This document shows, piece by piece, positions 33,061-41,289 of a stretch of 64,000 nucleotides of DNA (the first letter of the stretch is position 1; each line of letters starts with the position of its first letter). A program made the translations under genes and the position numbers. Location of the stretch: assembly GCF_014764405.1 (NCBI RefSeq), contig NZ_CP061725.1, positions 806,001-870,000 on the forward strand, read 5' to 3'. The notes beneath the pieces are model-generated. The model was not told where the DNA came from. It did not search any database and worked only from the letters and a program-made list of their open reading frames with translations. Source of the DNA: Micromonospora craniellae (lineage in GTDB: Bacteria; Actinomycetota; Actinomycetes; Mycobacteriales; Micromonosporaceae).

Positions 33061-35706
33061 ATGCACCACATCAGACGGCCGGGCCGCGCTCGCGGCGACG
33101 ATCCCGGCCGACACGGCCACCGGTCGCGTCGCCTCCGCAGCGCCGGTACGGTCCTCGCTGCCGGGCTGGCGCTGGTGATCGGCGTGCCGGCGGCAGGTGT
33201 CGCCGCACCGACCAGCACCGCCCCCAACGACACCGCACCCAACAGCGCCGCCGCCGCGCCGACGTTCAACTACGCCGAGGCGTTGCAGAAGTCGCTGCTG
33301 TTCTACGAGGCGCAGCAGTCCGGGAAGCTGCCGGACTGGAACCGGGTCTCCTGGCGCGACGACTCGGCGTTGCGGGACGGCGCGGACGTGGGGCTCGACC
33401 TCACCGGCGGCTGGTACGACGCCGGTGACCACGTCAAGTTCGGCTTCCCGATGGCGTTCAGCGCGACGATGCTGGCGTGGGGTGCGGTCGAGTACCGGGC
33501 CGGGTACGTGGCGTCGGGCCAGCTCATCCACCTGTTGAACAACCTGCGGTTCGTCAACGACTACTTCGTCAAGGCGCACCCCTCGCCGAACGTGCTGTAC
33601 GGGCAGGTGGGCAAGGGCGACGACGACCACAAGTGGTGGGGGCCGGCCGAGGTGATGCCGATGGCGCGGCCCGCGTACAAGATCGATGCGAGCTGTGGCG
33701 GCGCGGACCTGGCGGGTGAGACGGCGGCGGCGATGGCCGCGTCGTCCATGGTGTTCCGGCCCACCGACGCCGCGTACGCTGACAAGCTGCTCACCCACGC
33801 GCGGCAGCTCTACACGTTCGCCGACACGGTGCGGAAGAGCTACAGCGAGTGCATCACCGACGCGACCAGCTTCTACCGTTCGTGGAGCGGCTACCAGGAC
33901 GAGCTGGTGTGGGGTGCGATCTGGCTGTACCGGGCCACCGGGGACGCCACCTACCTGGCCAAGGCGGAGAGCGAGTACGACAAGCTCGGCACCGAGCCGC
34001 AGACCACCACCCGTTCCTACAAGTGGACGGTGGCCTGGGACAACAAGCAGTTCGGCGCGTACGTGCTGCTGGCCAACCTGACCGGGAAGCAGCGCTACGT
34101 CGACGACGCCAACCGGTGGCTGGACTTCTGGACCGTCGGCGTGAACGGGGAGCGGGTCCGGTACTCCCCCGGCGGGATGGCCGTGCTCGACTCGTGGGGC
34201 GCGCTGCGGTACGCGGCCAACACCGCGTTCGCCGCGCTGGTCTACAGCGACAAGACCACCGACGCGACCCGCAAGGCCCGCTACCACGACTTCGCCGTCC
34301 GGCAGATCAACTACGCGCTCGGCGACAACCCGCGCAACTCCAGCTACGTGATCGGCTTCGGCACCAACCCGCCGAAGAACCCCCACCACCGCACCGCGCA
34401 CGGCTCGTGGTGGGACAGTCAGACCGTACCCACCGAGACCCGGCACACCCTGTTCGGCGCGCTGGTCGGCGGGCCGTCCTCGCCGAACGACGCATACACC
34501 GACAGCCGGTCGGACTACGTGATGAACGAGGTCGCCACCGACTACAACGCCGGTTTCACCTCCGCGCTGGCCCGGCTGGCCCAGGAGTACGGGGGTACGC
34601 CGCTGGCCGGTTTCCCGGGTGTCGAGCAGCCCGACATCGACGAGTTGACCGTGGAGACCACGGTCATGCAGAACGAGACCCGGGCCACCGGCCTCAAGGT
34701 CATGATCTACAACAAGTCGGCGTTCCCGGCGCGGGCGCTGACCGACGCGAGGTTCCGCTACTACTTCCGCCCCGACGGCACCGGCCCGGTGCAGGTTACG
34801 CCCGGCTACACCCAGGGCTGCCCGGCACCGAGCACCGCCCGCCAGGCCGGCGGTGACCTCTGGTACGTGGAGGTCGACTGCACCGGCCACACCATCGCGC
34901 CGGCCGGGCAGTCGCAGCACCGGATGGAGGTGCAGTTCAAGGTCGGGGTGCCCGAGGGCGGCACCTGGAACACCGGCAACGACCCGTCGTTCCAGGCCAC
35001 CGCCGGGCCGAACCGCAACGTGCCGTTGTACGCGGGCGGGGTCCGGGTGTGGGGCGTCGAGCCCACCGGTGACACCGACCCGCCGCCGCCGGACCCGGAC
35101 GACACCGTCGCGCCGACCGCCCCCGGCCCGGTGACCGTCTCCGGGATCACCGCCACCGGAGCCACCCTGAGCTGGGGTGCGGCCACCGACAACGTGCGCG
35201 TCACCGGGTACCGGATCTACCGCGACGACGTGCTGGTCACCACCGTCACCGGCACCACGTACGCGGCGACCGGGCTGACCGCGCAGACCACGTACCGCTT
35301 CCACGTGGTGGCCCTCGACGCGGCCGGCAACGTCTCGCCGCCCACCACGAAGGTCTCGGTGACCACCTCGGCGCCGCTGCCGACGATGCCCTGCCGGGTC
35401 AGCTACGGCACCAACGACTGGGGCAGCGGCTTCACCGCGAGTATCACCATCGCGAACACCGGCACCTCGACGATCAACGGCTGGACCCTGGCGTTCACCT
35501 TCCCGCACAGCGGCCAGCGGGTCGGTCAGGGCTGGGGGGCGACCTTCCAGCAGACCGGCACGTCGGTGACCGCGACCAGCCTGTCCTACAACGGCACCAT
35601 CGCGCCGGGCACGTCGACGAGCATCGGTTTCAACGGTACGTACACCGGCAGCAACCCCCGACCGACAGGCTTCACGGTCAACGGGGCCACCTGCACCGTC
35701 GCCTGA
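33061..35706 (+). CDS. Secreted GH9 cellulase with CBM3c, FN3 and CBM2
   Basis: Modular endoglucanase of 881 residues, the architecture of processive E4/Cel9A-type enzymes. Signal peptide to about residue 50 (GTVLAAGLALVIGVPAAGVA). GH9 barrel about 60-515 with the catalytic Asp pair in GGWYDAGDHVKFGFPMAFS and the acid Glu in DYVMNEVATDYNAGF. CBM3c about 530-680 (ELTVETTVMQNETRATGLKV), which feeds the chain into the active site; an FN3 domain about 690-775 after a Pro/Asp linker; and a C-terminal CBM2 from CRVSYGTNDWGSGF. ATG 33061 is chosen for its ribosome site and signal peptide; the ATG at 32950 overlaps the CebR box and gives no signal peptide at its start. Confidence 0.93.
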   Translation: MHHIRRPGRARGDDPGRHGHRSRRLRSAGTVLAAGLALVIGVPAAGVAAPTSTAPNDTAPNSAAAAPTFNYAEALQKSLLFYEAQQSGKLPDWNRVSWRDDSALRDGADVGLDLTGGWYDAGDHVKFGFPMAFSATMLAWGAVEYRAGYVASGQLIHLLNNLRFVNDYFVKAHPSPNVLYGQVGKGDDDHKWWGPAEVMPMARPAYKIDASCGGADLAGETAAAMAASSMVFRPTDAAYADKLLTHARQLYTFADTVRKSYSECITDATSFYRSWSGYQDELVWGAIWLYRATGDATYLAKAESEYDKLGTEPQTTTRSYKWTVAWDNKQFGAYVLLANLTGKQRYVDDANRWLDFWTVGVNGERVRYSPGGMAVLDSWGALRYAANTAFAALVYSDKTTDATRKARYHDFAVRQINYALGDNPRNSSYVIGFGTNPPKNPHHRTAHGSWWDSQTVPTETRHTLFGALVGGPSSPNDAYTDSRSDYVMNEVATDYNAGFTSALARLAQEYGGTPLAGFPGVEQPDIDELTVETTVMQNETRATGLKVMIYNKSAFPARALTDARFRYYFRPDGTGPVQVTPGYTQGCPAPSTARQAGGDLWYVEVDCTGHTIAPAGQSQHRMEVQFKVGVPEGGTWNTGNDPSFQATAGPNRNVPLYAGGVRVWGVEPTGDTDPPPPDPDDTVAPTAPGPVTVSGITATGATLSWGAATDNVRVTGYRIYRDDVLVTTVTGTTYAATGLTAQTTYRFHVVALDAAGNVSPPTTKVSVTTSAPLPTMPCRVSYGTNDWGSGFTASITIANTGTSTINGWTLAFTFPHSGQRVGQGWGATFQQTGTSVTATSLSYNGTIAPGTSTSIGFNGTYTGSNPRPTGFTVNGATCTVA

Positions 35707-35787
35707 TCCGGAAGAGGCGGTACGGCCGGGCACGTCGGTCTGGCCGCACCGCCCCTCCATCACGCGGAATCCCCGATCGGTTCACCC

Positions 35788-36099
35788 TCAGTGCAGATTG
35801 TGTGAACCTCCATAAGATCCACCCGCACGATCGCGGCGGCGTGGTCGGGTGTGCGGGGATGGGGAGAGCACGACTCGCCGCAACCCGGCGGGCATCACGA
35901 ACAACTGCCGCTTCTCCGTACCGGTCGAGCTGGTAACACTGGATCCAGGTCCAGCCGTACGGCGGATGCCAGTCGGCCTGCTCGCGGACGACCCGCACCG
36001 CGATCGCGTGCGAAACTGCGGGCTCGCCTCGCGGGTCAGCAGGTACACACCGGGCTCGACCACCGGCGTCCCGTCCGGCCGACGCCGCTCACCAGGCAC
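35788..36099 (-). pseudogene. Small protein gene with two compensating frameshifts
   Basis: The open frame (103 codons, GTG 36099) starts well, RPDGTPVVEPGVYLLTRE, and later reads QLFVMPAGLRRVV. Between these, the sensible protein is in another frame: HAIAVRVVREQADWHPPYGW followed by TWIQCYQLDRYGE. The frame changes around 36021-36034 (near a repeated GCGAG) and back around 35911-35920. An ancestral protein of about 90 residues therefore had a +2-type and a compensating indel. The start overlaps the stop of the gene at 36089 in the coupled manner. I do not know its function; similar small proteins occur beside DUF397 genes. Confidence 0.55.
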
Positions 36100-36268
36100 G
36101 ACGCGGCACGACCACGGCCCGGTCCACCCGCACCCGGGCGTACCGGCGACGGGCCTGGAGCGTCCCGTCGGCCTGCACCGCGTGCCCGCTCACCTCGGCC
36201 CACACGTGGCCGTCCGCCTGCTGCGCCCGGCCGATCACCTCAGCCACGTAGAGCAGCAGCTCTCCCAC
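36089..36268 (-). CDS. Small hypothetical protein
   Basis: Protein of 59 residues, unrecognised. It reads VGELLLYVAEVIGRAQQADG, then VWAEVSGHAVQADGT and ends RVDRAVVVPRRAW. The GTG at 36268 is the only start after the in-frame stop at 36290; its ribosome site is weak. The composition and continuous amphipathic strands look real. The stop overlaps the GTG of the frameshifted gene downstream, so the two were probably a coupled pair. It overlaps nothing on the plus strand up to the truncated regulator at 36314. Confidence 0.45.
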   Translation of the reverse strand: MGELLLYVAEVIGRAQQADGHVWAEVSGHAVQADGTLQARRRYARVRVDRAVVVPRRAW

Positions 36269-36313
36269 CCCGGGCAGGTACGCGATGGGTCAGCCAGGGA
36301 CGTGTTCCGCCAG

Positions 36314-36937
36314 ATGCGTCATCGTGCCCGCGTAGCAGAGATCCTGCGAAGGGACATGGAGGACCTTTGGCCGGACGCGCAGCGACGTGAGGAGCCCGCG
36401 TGGTTTCTGCCGTGGACGCAGGTCGAGCGGGAGGCCACCGGACTCCGCTGTTACGAGTCGTCGGTGATCCCGGGGCTGCTGCAAACCGAGGAATACGCGC
36501 GGGCCGTGATCGTCTCCGGGCCGCTGATGGCCGACGCCGAAAGCCTCGTCGCACTCAGGATGGAGCGGCAGGCAGCGGTGTTCGACCGGCCCCGACCACC
36601 GCTGGCGGTCTTCGTGATCGACGAAGCCGCGTTACGCCGGGGCGCACCGGAGATCGTGGGACCGCAACTCGACCACCTGATCTCCATGGCGCAACGGCCG
36701 AACGTCATGGTGCATGTCATTTCACTGACAGCCGGTCTACATCCGGGCCAGGCCGGACCGTTCGTGATCGCCACGACGGCAGACGGAGGCGACGTCGGTC
36801 ATCTGGACGATCAAGCCCAGGGCCGGATCACCAATGACGTTGCTCCACTCTGGGCCGTCTGGGATACCGTGAGGTCGGTGGCGCTTCCGCGTGACCAATC
36901 CATCGAGTTTCTGAGAGCGCGGGCATGGCTGACCTGA
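36314..36937 (+). CDS. DUF5753-type regulator lacking its helix-turn-helix
   Basis: Protein of about 207 residues matching the C-terminal DUF5753 part of actinomycete XRE-family regulators: PAWFLPWTQVEREATGLRCY, then SSVIPGLLQTEEYARAVIVS, VFVIDEAALRRGAPEIVG and VHVISLTAGLHPGQAGPF, ending in IEFLRARAWLT. Full-length proteins have about 280 residues and an N-terminal helix-turn-helix of about 65 residues, which is absent: upstream of 36314 the frame has only RDVFRQ and no ribosome site. It overlaps the DUF397 gene by 13 bases, the usual arrangement of such pairs. It is either truncated and decaying or a non-DNA-binding remnant that still contacts DUF397. Confidence 0.6.
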   Translation: MRHRARVAEILRRDMEDLWPDAQRREEPAWFLPWTQVEREATGLRCYESSVIPGLLQTEEYARAVIVSGPLMADAESLVALRMERQAAVFDRPRPPLAVFVIDEAALRRGAPEIVGPQLDHLISMAQRPNVMVHVISLTAGLHPGQAGPFVIATTADGGDVGHLDDQAQGRITNDVAPLWAVWDTVRSVALPRDQSIEFLRARAWLT

Positions 36938-37119
36938 CCGGCGCCCACTGGCGCACAAGCACTCGGAGCAGCTCCAACGGCGGGAACTGCGTGGAAGTCA
37001 GCGACAACCTTCCCGGCACCGTCCTTGTCCGCGACACCAAGGACCGTGACGGCGGGACCTTGGCGTTCGCCCCGACCATGTGGCAGACGTTCGTCTCCCA
37101 ACTCGCCGAACGAGCCTGA
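36925..37119 (+). CDS. DUF397 domain protein
   Basis: Protein of 64 residues, a textbook DUF397: MADLTGAHWRTSTRSSSNGG, NCVEVSDNLPGTVLVRDTKD and a WQTFVSQL end. Members are small partners of DUF5753/XRE regulators in the Streptomyces and Micromonospora groups and influence development (family knowledge; mechanism unclear). It overlaps the truncated regulator by 13 bases and is followed by a perfect hairpin, so the pair is one transcript. Confidence 0.9.
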   Translation: MADLTGAHWRTSTRSSSNGGNCVEVSDNLPGTVLVRDTKDRDGGTLAFAPTMWQTFVSQLAERA

Positions 37120-37140
37120 CCGACCACTCCGGACATTCGA

Positions 37141-37170
37141 GGGCGCCCGGCCCACCGGGGCCGGGCGCCC
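37141..37170 (+). terminator. Hairpin terminator
   Basis: Perfect 13-base-pair GC stem (37141-37153 with 37158-37170), 4-base loop, 21 bases after the DUF397 stop. Confidence 0.8.
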
Positions 37171-37305
37171 TCACCGTCCCCAGTAGCCGCCCCGACAGCT
37201 CCGTCAGCCACAGGTCCCGTCGATCATGGAGTTGTGGCATCGACAAAAAGCGCGCGGCCCGCCCACCTCACCGTCCTCCGCACCGGAGGTCGGTCGTCTG
37301 TGCTG

Positions 37306-38367
37306 TCAGCCGGCGCGTTCCGTCGCCACCGGCATCTCGACCCCGAGGGGCACGGTCATGGTGAGCAGGGAGCCGTCGCGTTCGGCGGTGGTGGGTCGGG
37401 CCAGCCGACGCAGGGTACGCAGCATGGGCGTGTTGTCCGCCTGGATGTGCAGCACCATTGCCGCGTACCCGGCGGACTCGGCCTGCCGCGTCAACCGGCG
37501 CAGCAGGGTCGAGCCGAGGCCGCGCCGCTGCCAGTCGTCGCGGACCAGCAGGGCCAGTTCGGCCTCGTCGCCCTCGGCGAGCAGGTTCGCCATCGCGACG
37601 ACCGACTCCGCCGCCCCGTCGGAGCCGGTCGTCACGGCGATCAGGGTCTGCCCGCGTGCCGGCTCCAGGAGCTGACGCAGCCGGGTCGGGGTGGGCAGGC
37701 AGGCACCGCCCAGGTAGCGGCGTCGGCGGGTGCCCGCCGTGCACGCCTCGTGCAGCTCGGTCACGGCCGCCAGGTCGTCCGCGACGGCGGGGCGTACGGT
37801 CAGCTCGGCGCCGTCCGGCAGGACCACGGTGACCTGTTCGGTGGCGCGGCGGGCTGCGGTGGCGCCCAACTCCAGCAGGGCCTGCGCGCGGGCGTACTCG
37901 GCGGGGGTGAAGCTCGGCGCGACCCGGCGCAGCAGGTAGGACCCGCCGTTGGGGTCGGTCAGCAGCATCATCGCCCCGTCGACTCCGGCGCGCGTCATGG
38001 AAGGCGCCGGACGCCAGGTCACGTGGTCCGCGCCGAGCAGGGCGCGCAGCACCTCGCCGGTCGCGTCCGGGTCGTGGACCAGCCGGGTGGCCAGCCCGAG
38101 TACGCGGGTCGGCTGGTCCGCCAGGCCACGCGCCTCGCTGCGCGCCACCCAGCAGTCCCGCCCCCGGCCCCGTTCCACGGCGGCGATCAGACCCGCCTCG
38201 TCGAGAGTGTCCGGCGCGTCCACGAGGAAGTCGTCGACGGCGCCACGTTCGGTGGTGTGCACCTGCACGGTGAGGATGTTGACTCCACGCAGCGCGAGGC
38301 TCGCCGTGAGCACCGACAGGTAGCCCGGCCGGTCGTCCACGGTGGCCCGGATCCGCCACAGCGTCAT
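37306..38367 (-). CDS. ACT-GNAT protein, amino-acid-regulated lysine acetyltransferase
   Basis: Protein of 353 residues: an N-terminal ACT domain (about 1-75, IRATVDDRPGYLSVLTASLA, LRGVNILTVQVHTTE), a middle region, and a C-terminal GNAT domain (about 190-350) with the acetyl-CoA motif VRDDWQRRGLGSTLLRRLTR. This order matches the Kat protein acetyltransferase of Micromonospora aurantiaca, which is controlled allosterically by cysteine and arginine and acetylates acyl-CoA synthetases (known from literature, cited from memory). It should acetylate lysines in response to amino acid levels. A second ACT-domain gene lies 111 bases upstream on the same strand. Confidence 0.87.
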   Translation of the reverse strand: MTLWRIRATVDDRPGYLSVLTASLALRGVNILTVQVHTTERGAVDDFLVDAPDTLDEAGLIAAVERGRGRDCWVARSEARGLADQPTRVLGLATRLVHDPDATGEVLRALLGADHVTWRPAPSMTRAGVDGAMMLLTDPNGGSYLLRRVAPSFTPAEYARAQALLELGATAARRATEQVTVVLPDGAELTVRPAVADDLAAVTELHEACTAGTRRRRYLGGACLPTPTRLRQLLEPARGQTLIAVTTGSDGAAESVVAMANLLAEGDEAELALLVRDDWQRRGLGSTLLRRLTRQAESAGYAAMVLHIQADNTPMLRTLRRLARPTTAERDGSLLTMTVPLGVEMPVATERAG

Positions 38368-38478
38368 GGTCGCCTCCTTTCCCCTGTCACCCTGGCCTGC
38401 GGCTGTTGCGGGCCGGTTGCCCGACCGTGTCCGGCGGCGACGGGCCCTGCGGTCTGCGTCACACCAGGTCGCGGCCGG

Positions 38479-39180
38479 TCAGGGGTTGGCGGTGACGGTC
38501 GGGGAGCCGACCAGGTCGAGCCGGTCGCCGAGAATCACCGCGCTGGCCCGGACCAGTTGGGCGAGCCGGTCGACCTCGGTGCTGTGGAAGGCGGCCGGGG
38601 TCAGCGTCTCGTTGTGCTCGCGGGAGACCACCAGGACCAGCCCGGCGCGGCCGAAGGGCGCGACCGCGAAATGGCCGCCGTCGGGCATGGTCATCGACCG
38701 GGCGCGCAGCGGGGTCACCTCCGGCAGCTGCGGCGGCACCGGCGTACGCCAGCTCGCGTGCCCGACCGTCGCCCCGCCGCCTCCGCTACGGGAGGCCCAG
38801 TCGACCGGTACGACCGCGGCCACGGCCCACTCGGCGGCGAGCAGCCCGGGTACCGCGTCGACCAGGCTGGCCAGCCCGTCGGCCGGGTTCGCGGCGACCT
38901 GGGCCAGCAGTTCGGCGTCCTGCCCGGTGGTGGTGGGCGCGCCGATCGCCCGCCAGACCCCGTCGACGCGTACGCCCGGGATCGCGGCCAGGCCGGCCAG
39001 TAACCGTTCCACCCGGGCGGCGCCTGGCCAGACCACGGTGAAGTCGTCGACCGCCCGCCCGCCGAGCCGTTCCAGGACGACCACCTGGACGATGTCCGCG
39101 CCCGACACCCCGAGGGTGCGGGCCACCTGGCCGAGCGTGCCCGGCCGGTCCGGCAGGGTTACCCGAACGCGCAGCAACAT
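38479..39180 (-). CDS. ACT-domain protein
   Basis: Protein of 233 residues. An ACT domain covers about 1-75 (LLRVRVTLPDRPGTLGQVAR, GADIVQVVVLERLGG), followed by a region of unknown fold with ASLVDAVPGLLAAEWAVAA and a C-terminal stretch FAVAPFGRAGLVLVVSREHN that may be GAF-like. It resembles the ACT half of the neighbouring acetyltransferase without the GNAT domain, so it may be a regulatory partner that senses an amino acid. ATG 39180 has GGAGGGTTCAG upstream. Both ACT genes probably form one transcript. Confidence 0.8.
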   Translation of the reverse strand: MLLRVRVTLPDRPGTLGQVARTLGVSGADIVQVVVLERLGGRAVDDFTVVWPGAARVERLLAGLAAIPGVRVDGVWRAIGAPTTTGQDAELLAQVAANPADGLASLVDAVPGLLAAEWAVAAVVPVDWASRSGGGGATVGHASWRTPVPPQLPEVTPLRARSMTMPDGGHFAVAPFGRAGLVLVVSREHNETLTPAAFHSTEVDRLAQLVRASAVILGDRLDLVGSPTVTANP

Positions 39181-39326
39181 CTGAACCCTCCGCTCGGCGG
39201 GCCGGCACAATGCCAGCAGGCTGACCCAGAGCCTGGCAGTTGACCATTTCGTCCCTGTTGCTGCGGCATGTCCCCCGAGCAAAACCTGACCTTGACAACC
39301 CGTCGGGGCTGCCATCAACTGTCCGG

Positions 39327-39640
39327 ATGACCGATCCGGTTGCCCGTTCCCCCGCCGGTCTGGACCTCGACCGTCTCGGCGCGTACCTCGCGACGCATCG
39401 ACCGGAGCCGACCGGGGCGCCGCTGCGCGCCGACCTGATCGCCGGTGGGCGGCCGCGAGTTCCGGCTGATCTCTGCGCTGGCCGCCACCGACGTGCCGGT
39501 CCCCCGCGCCCCTGCTGCTCTGCGCCGACCTGGAGGTGCTCGGCACGCCGTTCTATCTGATGGAGCGCGTTCCCGGCGACGTGTACCGGAGTCGCGAACA
39601 GACCGACCGGCTCGGCACCGGGCAGCGGCAGTGCCTGGAC
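39327..39640 (+). pseudogene. Remnant of an APH-family phosphotransferase
   Basis: Pieces of an aminoglycoside phosphotransferase-like (choline/APH kinase) protein in three frames. The ATG at 39327 opens MTDPVARSPAGLDLDRLGAY to LRADLIAGG; a second frame has GREFRLISALAATDVPVPR from about 39452; a third has LCADLEVLGTPFYLMERVPG followed by DVYRSREQTDRLG to about 39620. About 25 residues are missing after LIAGG, a frameshift lies near 39510, and the catalytic HGD loop and everything after residue 120 are gone. The family normally has about 340 residues. Assignment is from memory. Confidence 0.7.
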
Positions 39641-40161
39641 ATGGCGATCCAGACGTACGGCGCAGCCGGCGTCAGCCAGGACACCCCACCCCGCCCACCG
39701 GGCGGTCGCCTCCAGACCCTGCTCCGCCCGGAACCTACTCGCCCCCGGCCCGCCTCGCGTCCGCCGGAGGTACCCACCGCCGCCCGAACCTGTATCCGAG
39801 CCGGCCGCCACCCGCCCCGCTCCTGCGGACACCACGACGAACCAGTACTGCCACCCAGCGCCTTTCGAGCTGAGAGCGAGGACGGATAGCCGCCAGTCGA
39901 CCTGCCAGGGACCATCCGGCGGCGACCAACCAGCGGCGGCCGGCTAGCGGCGAGAGCAAAAACGGTTCAGCTCGACAGTGCCCCAGCGGGAGACACCCGC
40001 GTCGCTGGCAAATGCTCCTGACCTCGCTCTGGTCTGTCTCGACGCCTTCCAAAGGCGGTCGGCAGTCGAAGACGATGAGAGTGCCAGCGGGCAGCGGGAG
40101 TGGCCGGGCCGGGCTCCCGGCTCCATGTGGCTGGTGGCGGCAGCGCCCGGAGGGCCGGGGG
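39641..40161. other. Region without recognisable genes
   Basis: About 520 bases. Short open frames exist on both strands (for example a leftward one reading SGAFASDAGVSRWGTVELNR around 39960-40040), but none has a ribosome site or a family I recognise. It is probably decayed sequence continuing from the APH remnant. Confidence 0.4.
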
Positions 40162-41208
40162 TCAGGCGGTGGCGCGCTCGACGAGTTGGGTGTCCAGGAC
40201 GATGTGCGGATCGGGGATCTCGTCGCCACGGATGCGGGCCACCAGCAGGCGGGCCATCTGCCGGCCCATCTCGTCGACCGGCTGGAACACCGAGGTGAGC
40301 GGCGGGTTGGCCTGCCGGGCGATGGGCGCGTCGTCGAAGCCGATCACGGCCACGTCCTCCGGTACGCGGCGGCCGGTCTCGCGCAGCGTCCGCATGGCGC
40401 CGAAGGCCATCAGGTCGGCGGCGACGAAGACCGCGTCCAGGTCGGGGCAGCGGTCCAGCAGCTGCCGCATCGCGGTCGCCCCGCTCTCCTCGCTGAAGTC
40501 GCCGTACCCGATCAGGTCGGGGTTGATGCCGAAGCCGGCGGTGCGGACCGCGTCCCGGTAGCCGGAGAGACGGGCCAGGCCGGCGCCCATGTCCTGCGGG
40601 CCGGCGATGGTGGCGATGCGGCGGCGGCCCCGGGCGGCGAGGAACTCCACGGCCTGCCGTGCGCCACCGGCGTTGTCCACGTCGACGAAGGAGACGGGCT
40701 GGGCCTCGGGGTGCAGCATCCGGGCCGGACGGCCGCCCAGCACGGTGGGCAGCCCCCGCTCCTCCAGCAGGGTCGGCAGCGGGTCGGCGTCGTGCAGCGA
40801 CAGCAGCAACACCCCGTCGACGTGCTGGTTGGTGAGGTGGTGCTCGACCCGTTCCCGCTCCAGCGGTGACTGGGCCATCGCCAGCCAGAGCTGCAACGGC
40901 GTCTCCAGCAGGACCGAGCTGATCCCCCGCACGATGCCGGCGAAGAACGGCTCGGCGAAGATGCGCTCACCGGACTCGCTGACCACCAGGGCCACCGAGT
41001 CGGTGCGTTGGGTCACCAGGGCCCGGGCCGCACGGTTCGGCACGTACCCCAGTTCGGCGATGGCCTGCTGCACGGCGGCGCGGGCCTCCGGACTCACCTG
41101 GGGGGAGCCGTTGACCACGCGGGAGACCGTCCCGCGCCCGACTCCGGCGCGGGCGGCGACCGCGTCGAGGGTCGGGCGCCCGAGCGACCGGGTGCGCTGC
41201 GTTGTCAT
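40162..41208 (-). CDS. cebR: CebR-type LacI-family repressor of cellobiose use
   Basis: LacI-family regulator of 348 residues: helix-turn-helix about 10-60 (PTLDAVAARAGVGRGTVSRV), PBP-like sugar domain with SVALVVSESGERIFAEPFF, GRRRIATIAGPQDMGAGL and VIGFDDAPIARQANPPLT. CebR of Streptomyces represses cellulose and cellobiose genes at TGGGAGCGCTCCCA and is released by cellobiose. Such boxes lie upstream of cebE (46070, 46123) and the GH9 cellulase (32951). It is the last gene of the ceb cluster, 81 bases after the beta-glucosidase, with GGAGGAGCAGACG before the ATG. No box is visible directly upstream of cebR itself. Confidence 0.9.
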   Translation of the reverse strand: MTTQRTRSLGRPTLDAVAARAGVGRGTVSRVVNGSPQVSPEARAAVQQAIAELGYVPNRAARALVTQRTDSVALVVSESGERIFAEPFFAGIVRGISSVLLETPLQLWLAMAQSPLERERVEHHLTNQHVDGVLLLSLHDADPLPTLLEERGLPTVLGGRPARMLHPEAQPVSFVDVDNAGGARQAVEFLAARGRRRIATIAGPQDMGAGLARLSGYRDAVRTAGFGINPDLIGYGDFSEESGATAMRQLLDRCPDLDAVFVAADLMAFGAMRTLRETGRRVPEDVAVIGFDDAPIARQANPPLTSVFQPVDEMGRQMARLLVARIRGDEIPDPHIVLDTQLVERATA

Positions 41209-41289
41209 CGTCTGCTCCTCCGACGTGGGCGGACCCGGCACCTGGTTCAGCGCCGGTGCCGGGCCACCCGTTACTGGCTGGCCGTCGCC

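Noticed and set aside
32944..35763. 939-codon minus-strand frame opposite the GH9 cellulase
   Set aside because: Antisense artefact of codon bias; no family motifs.
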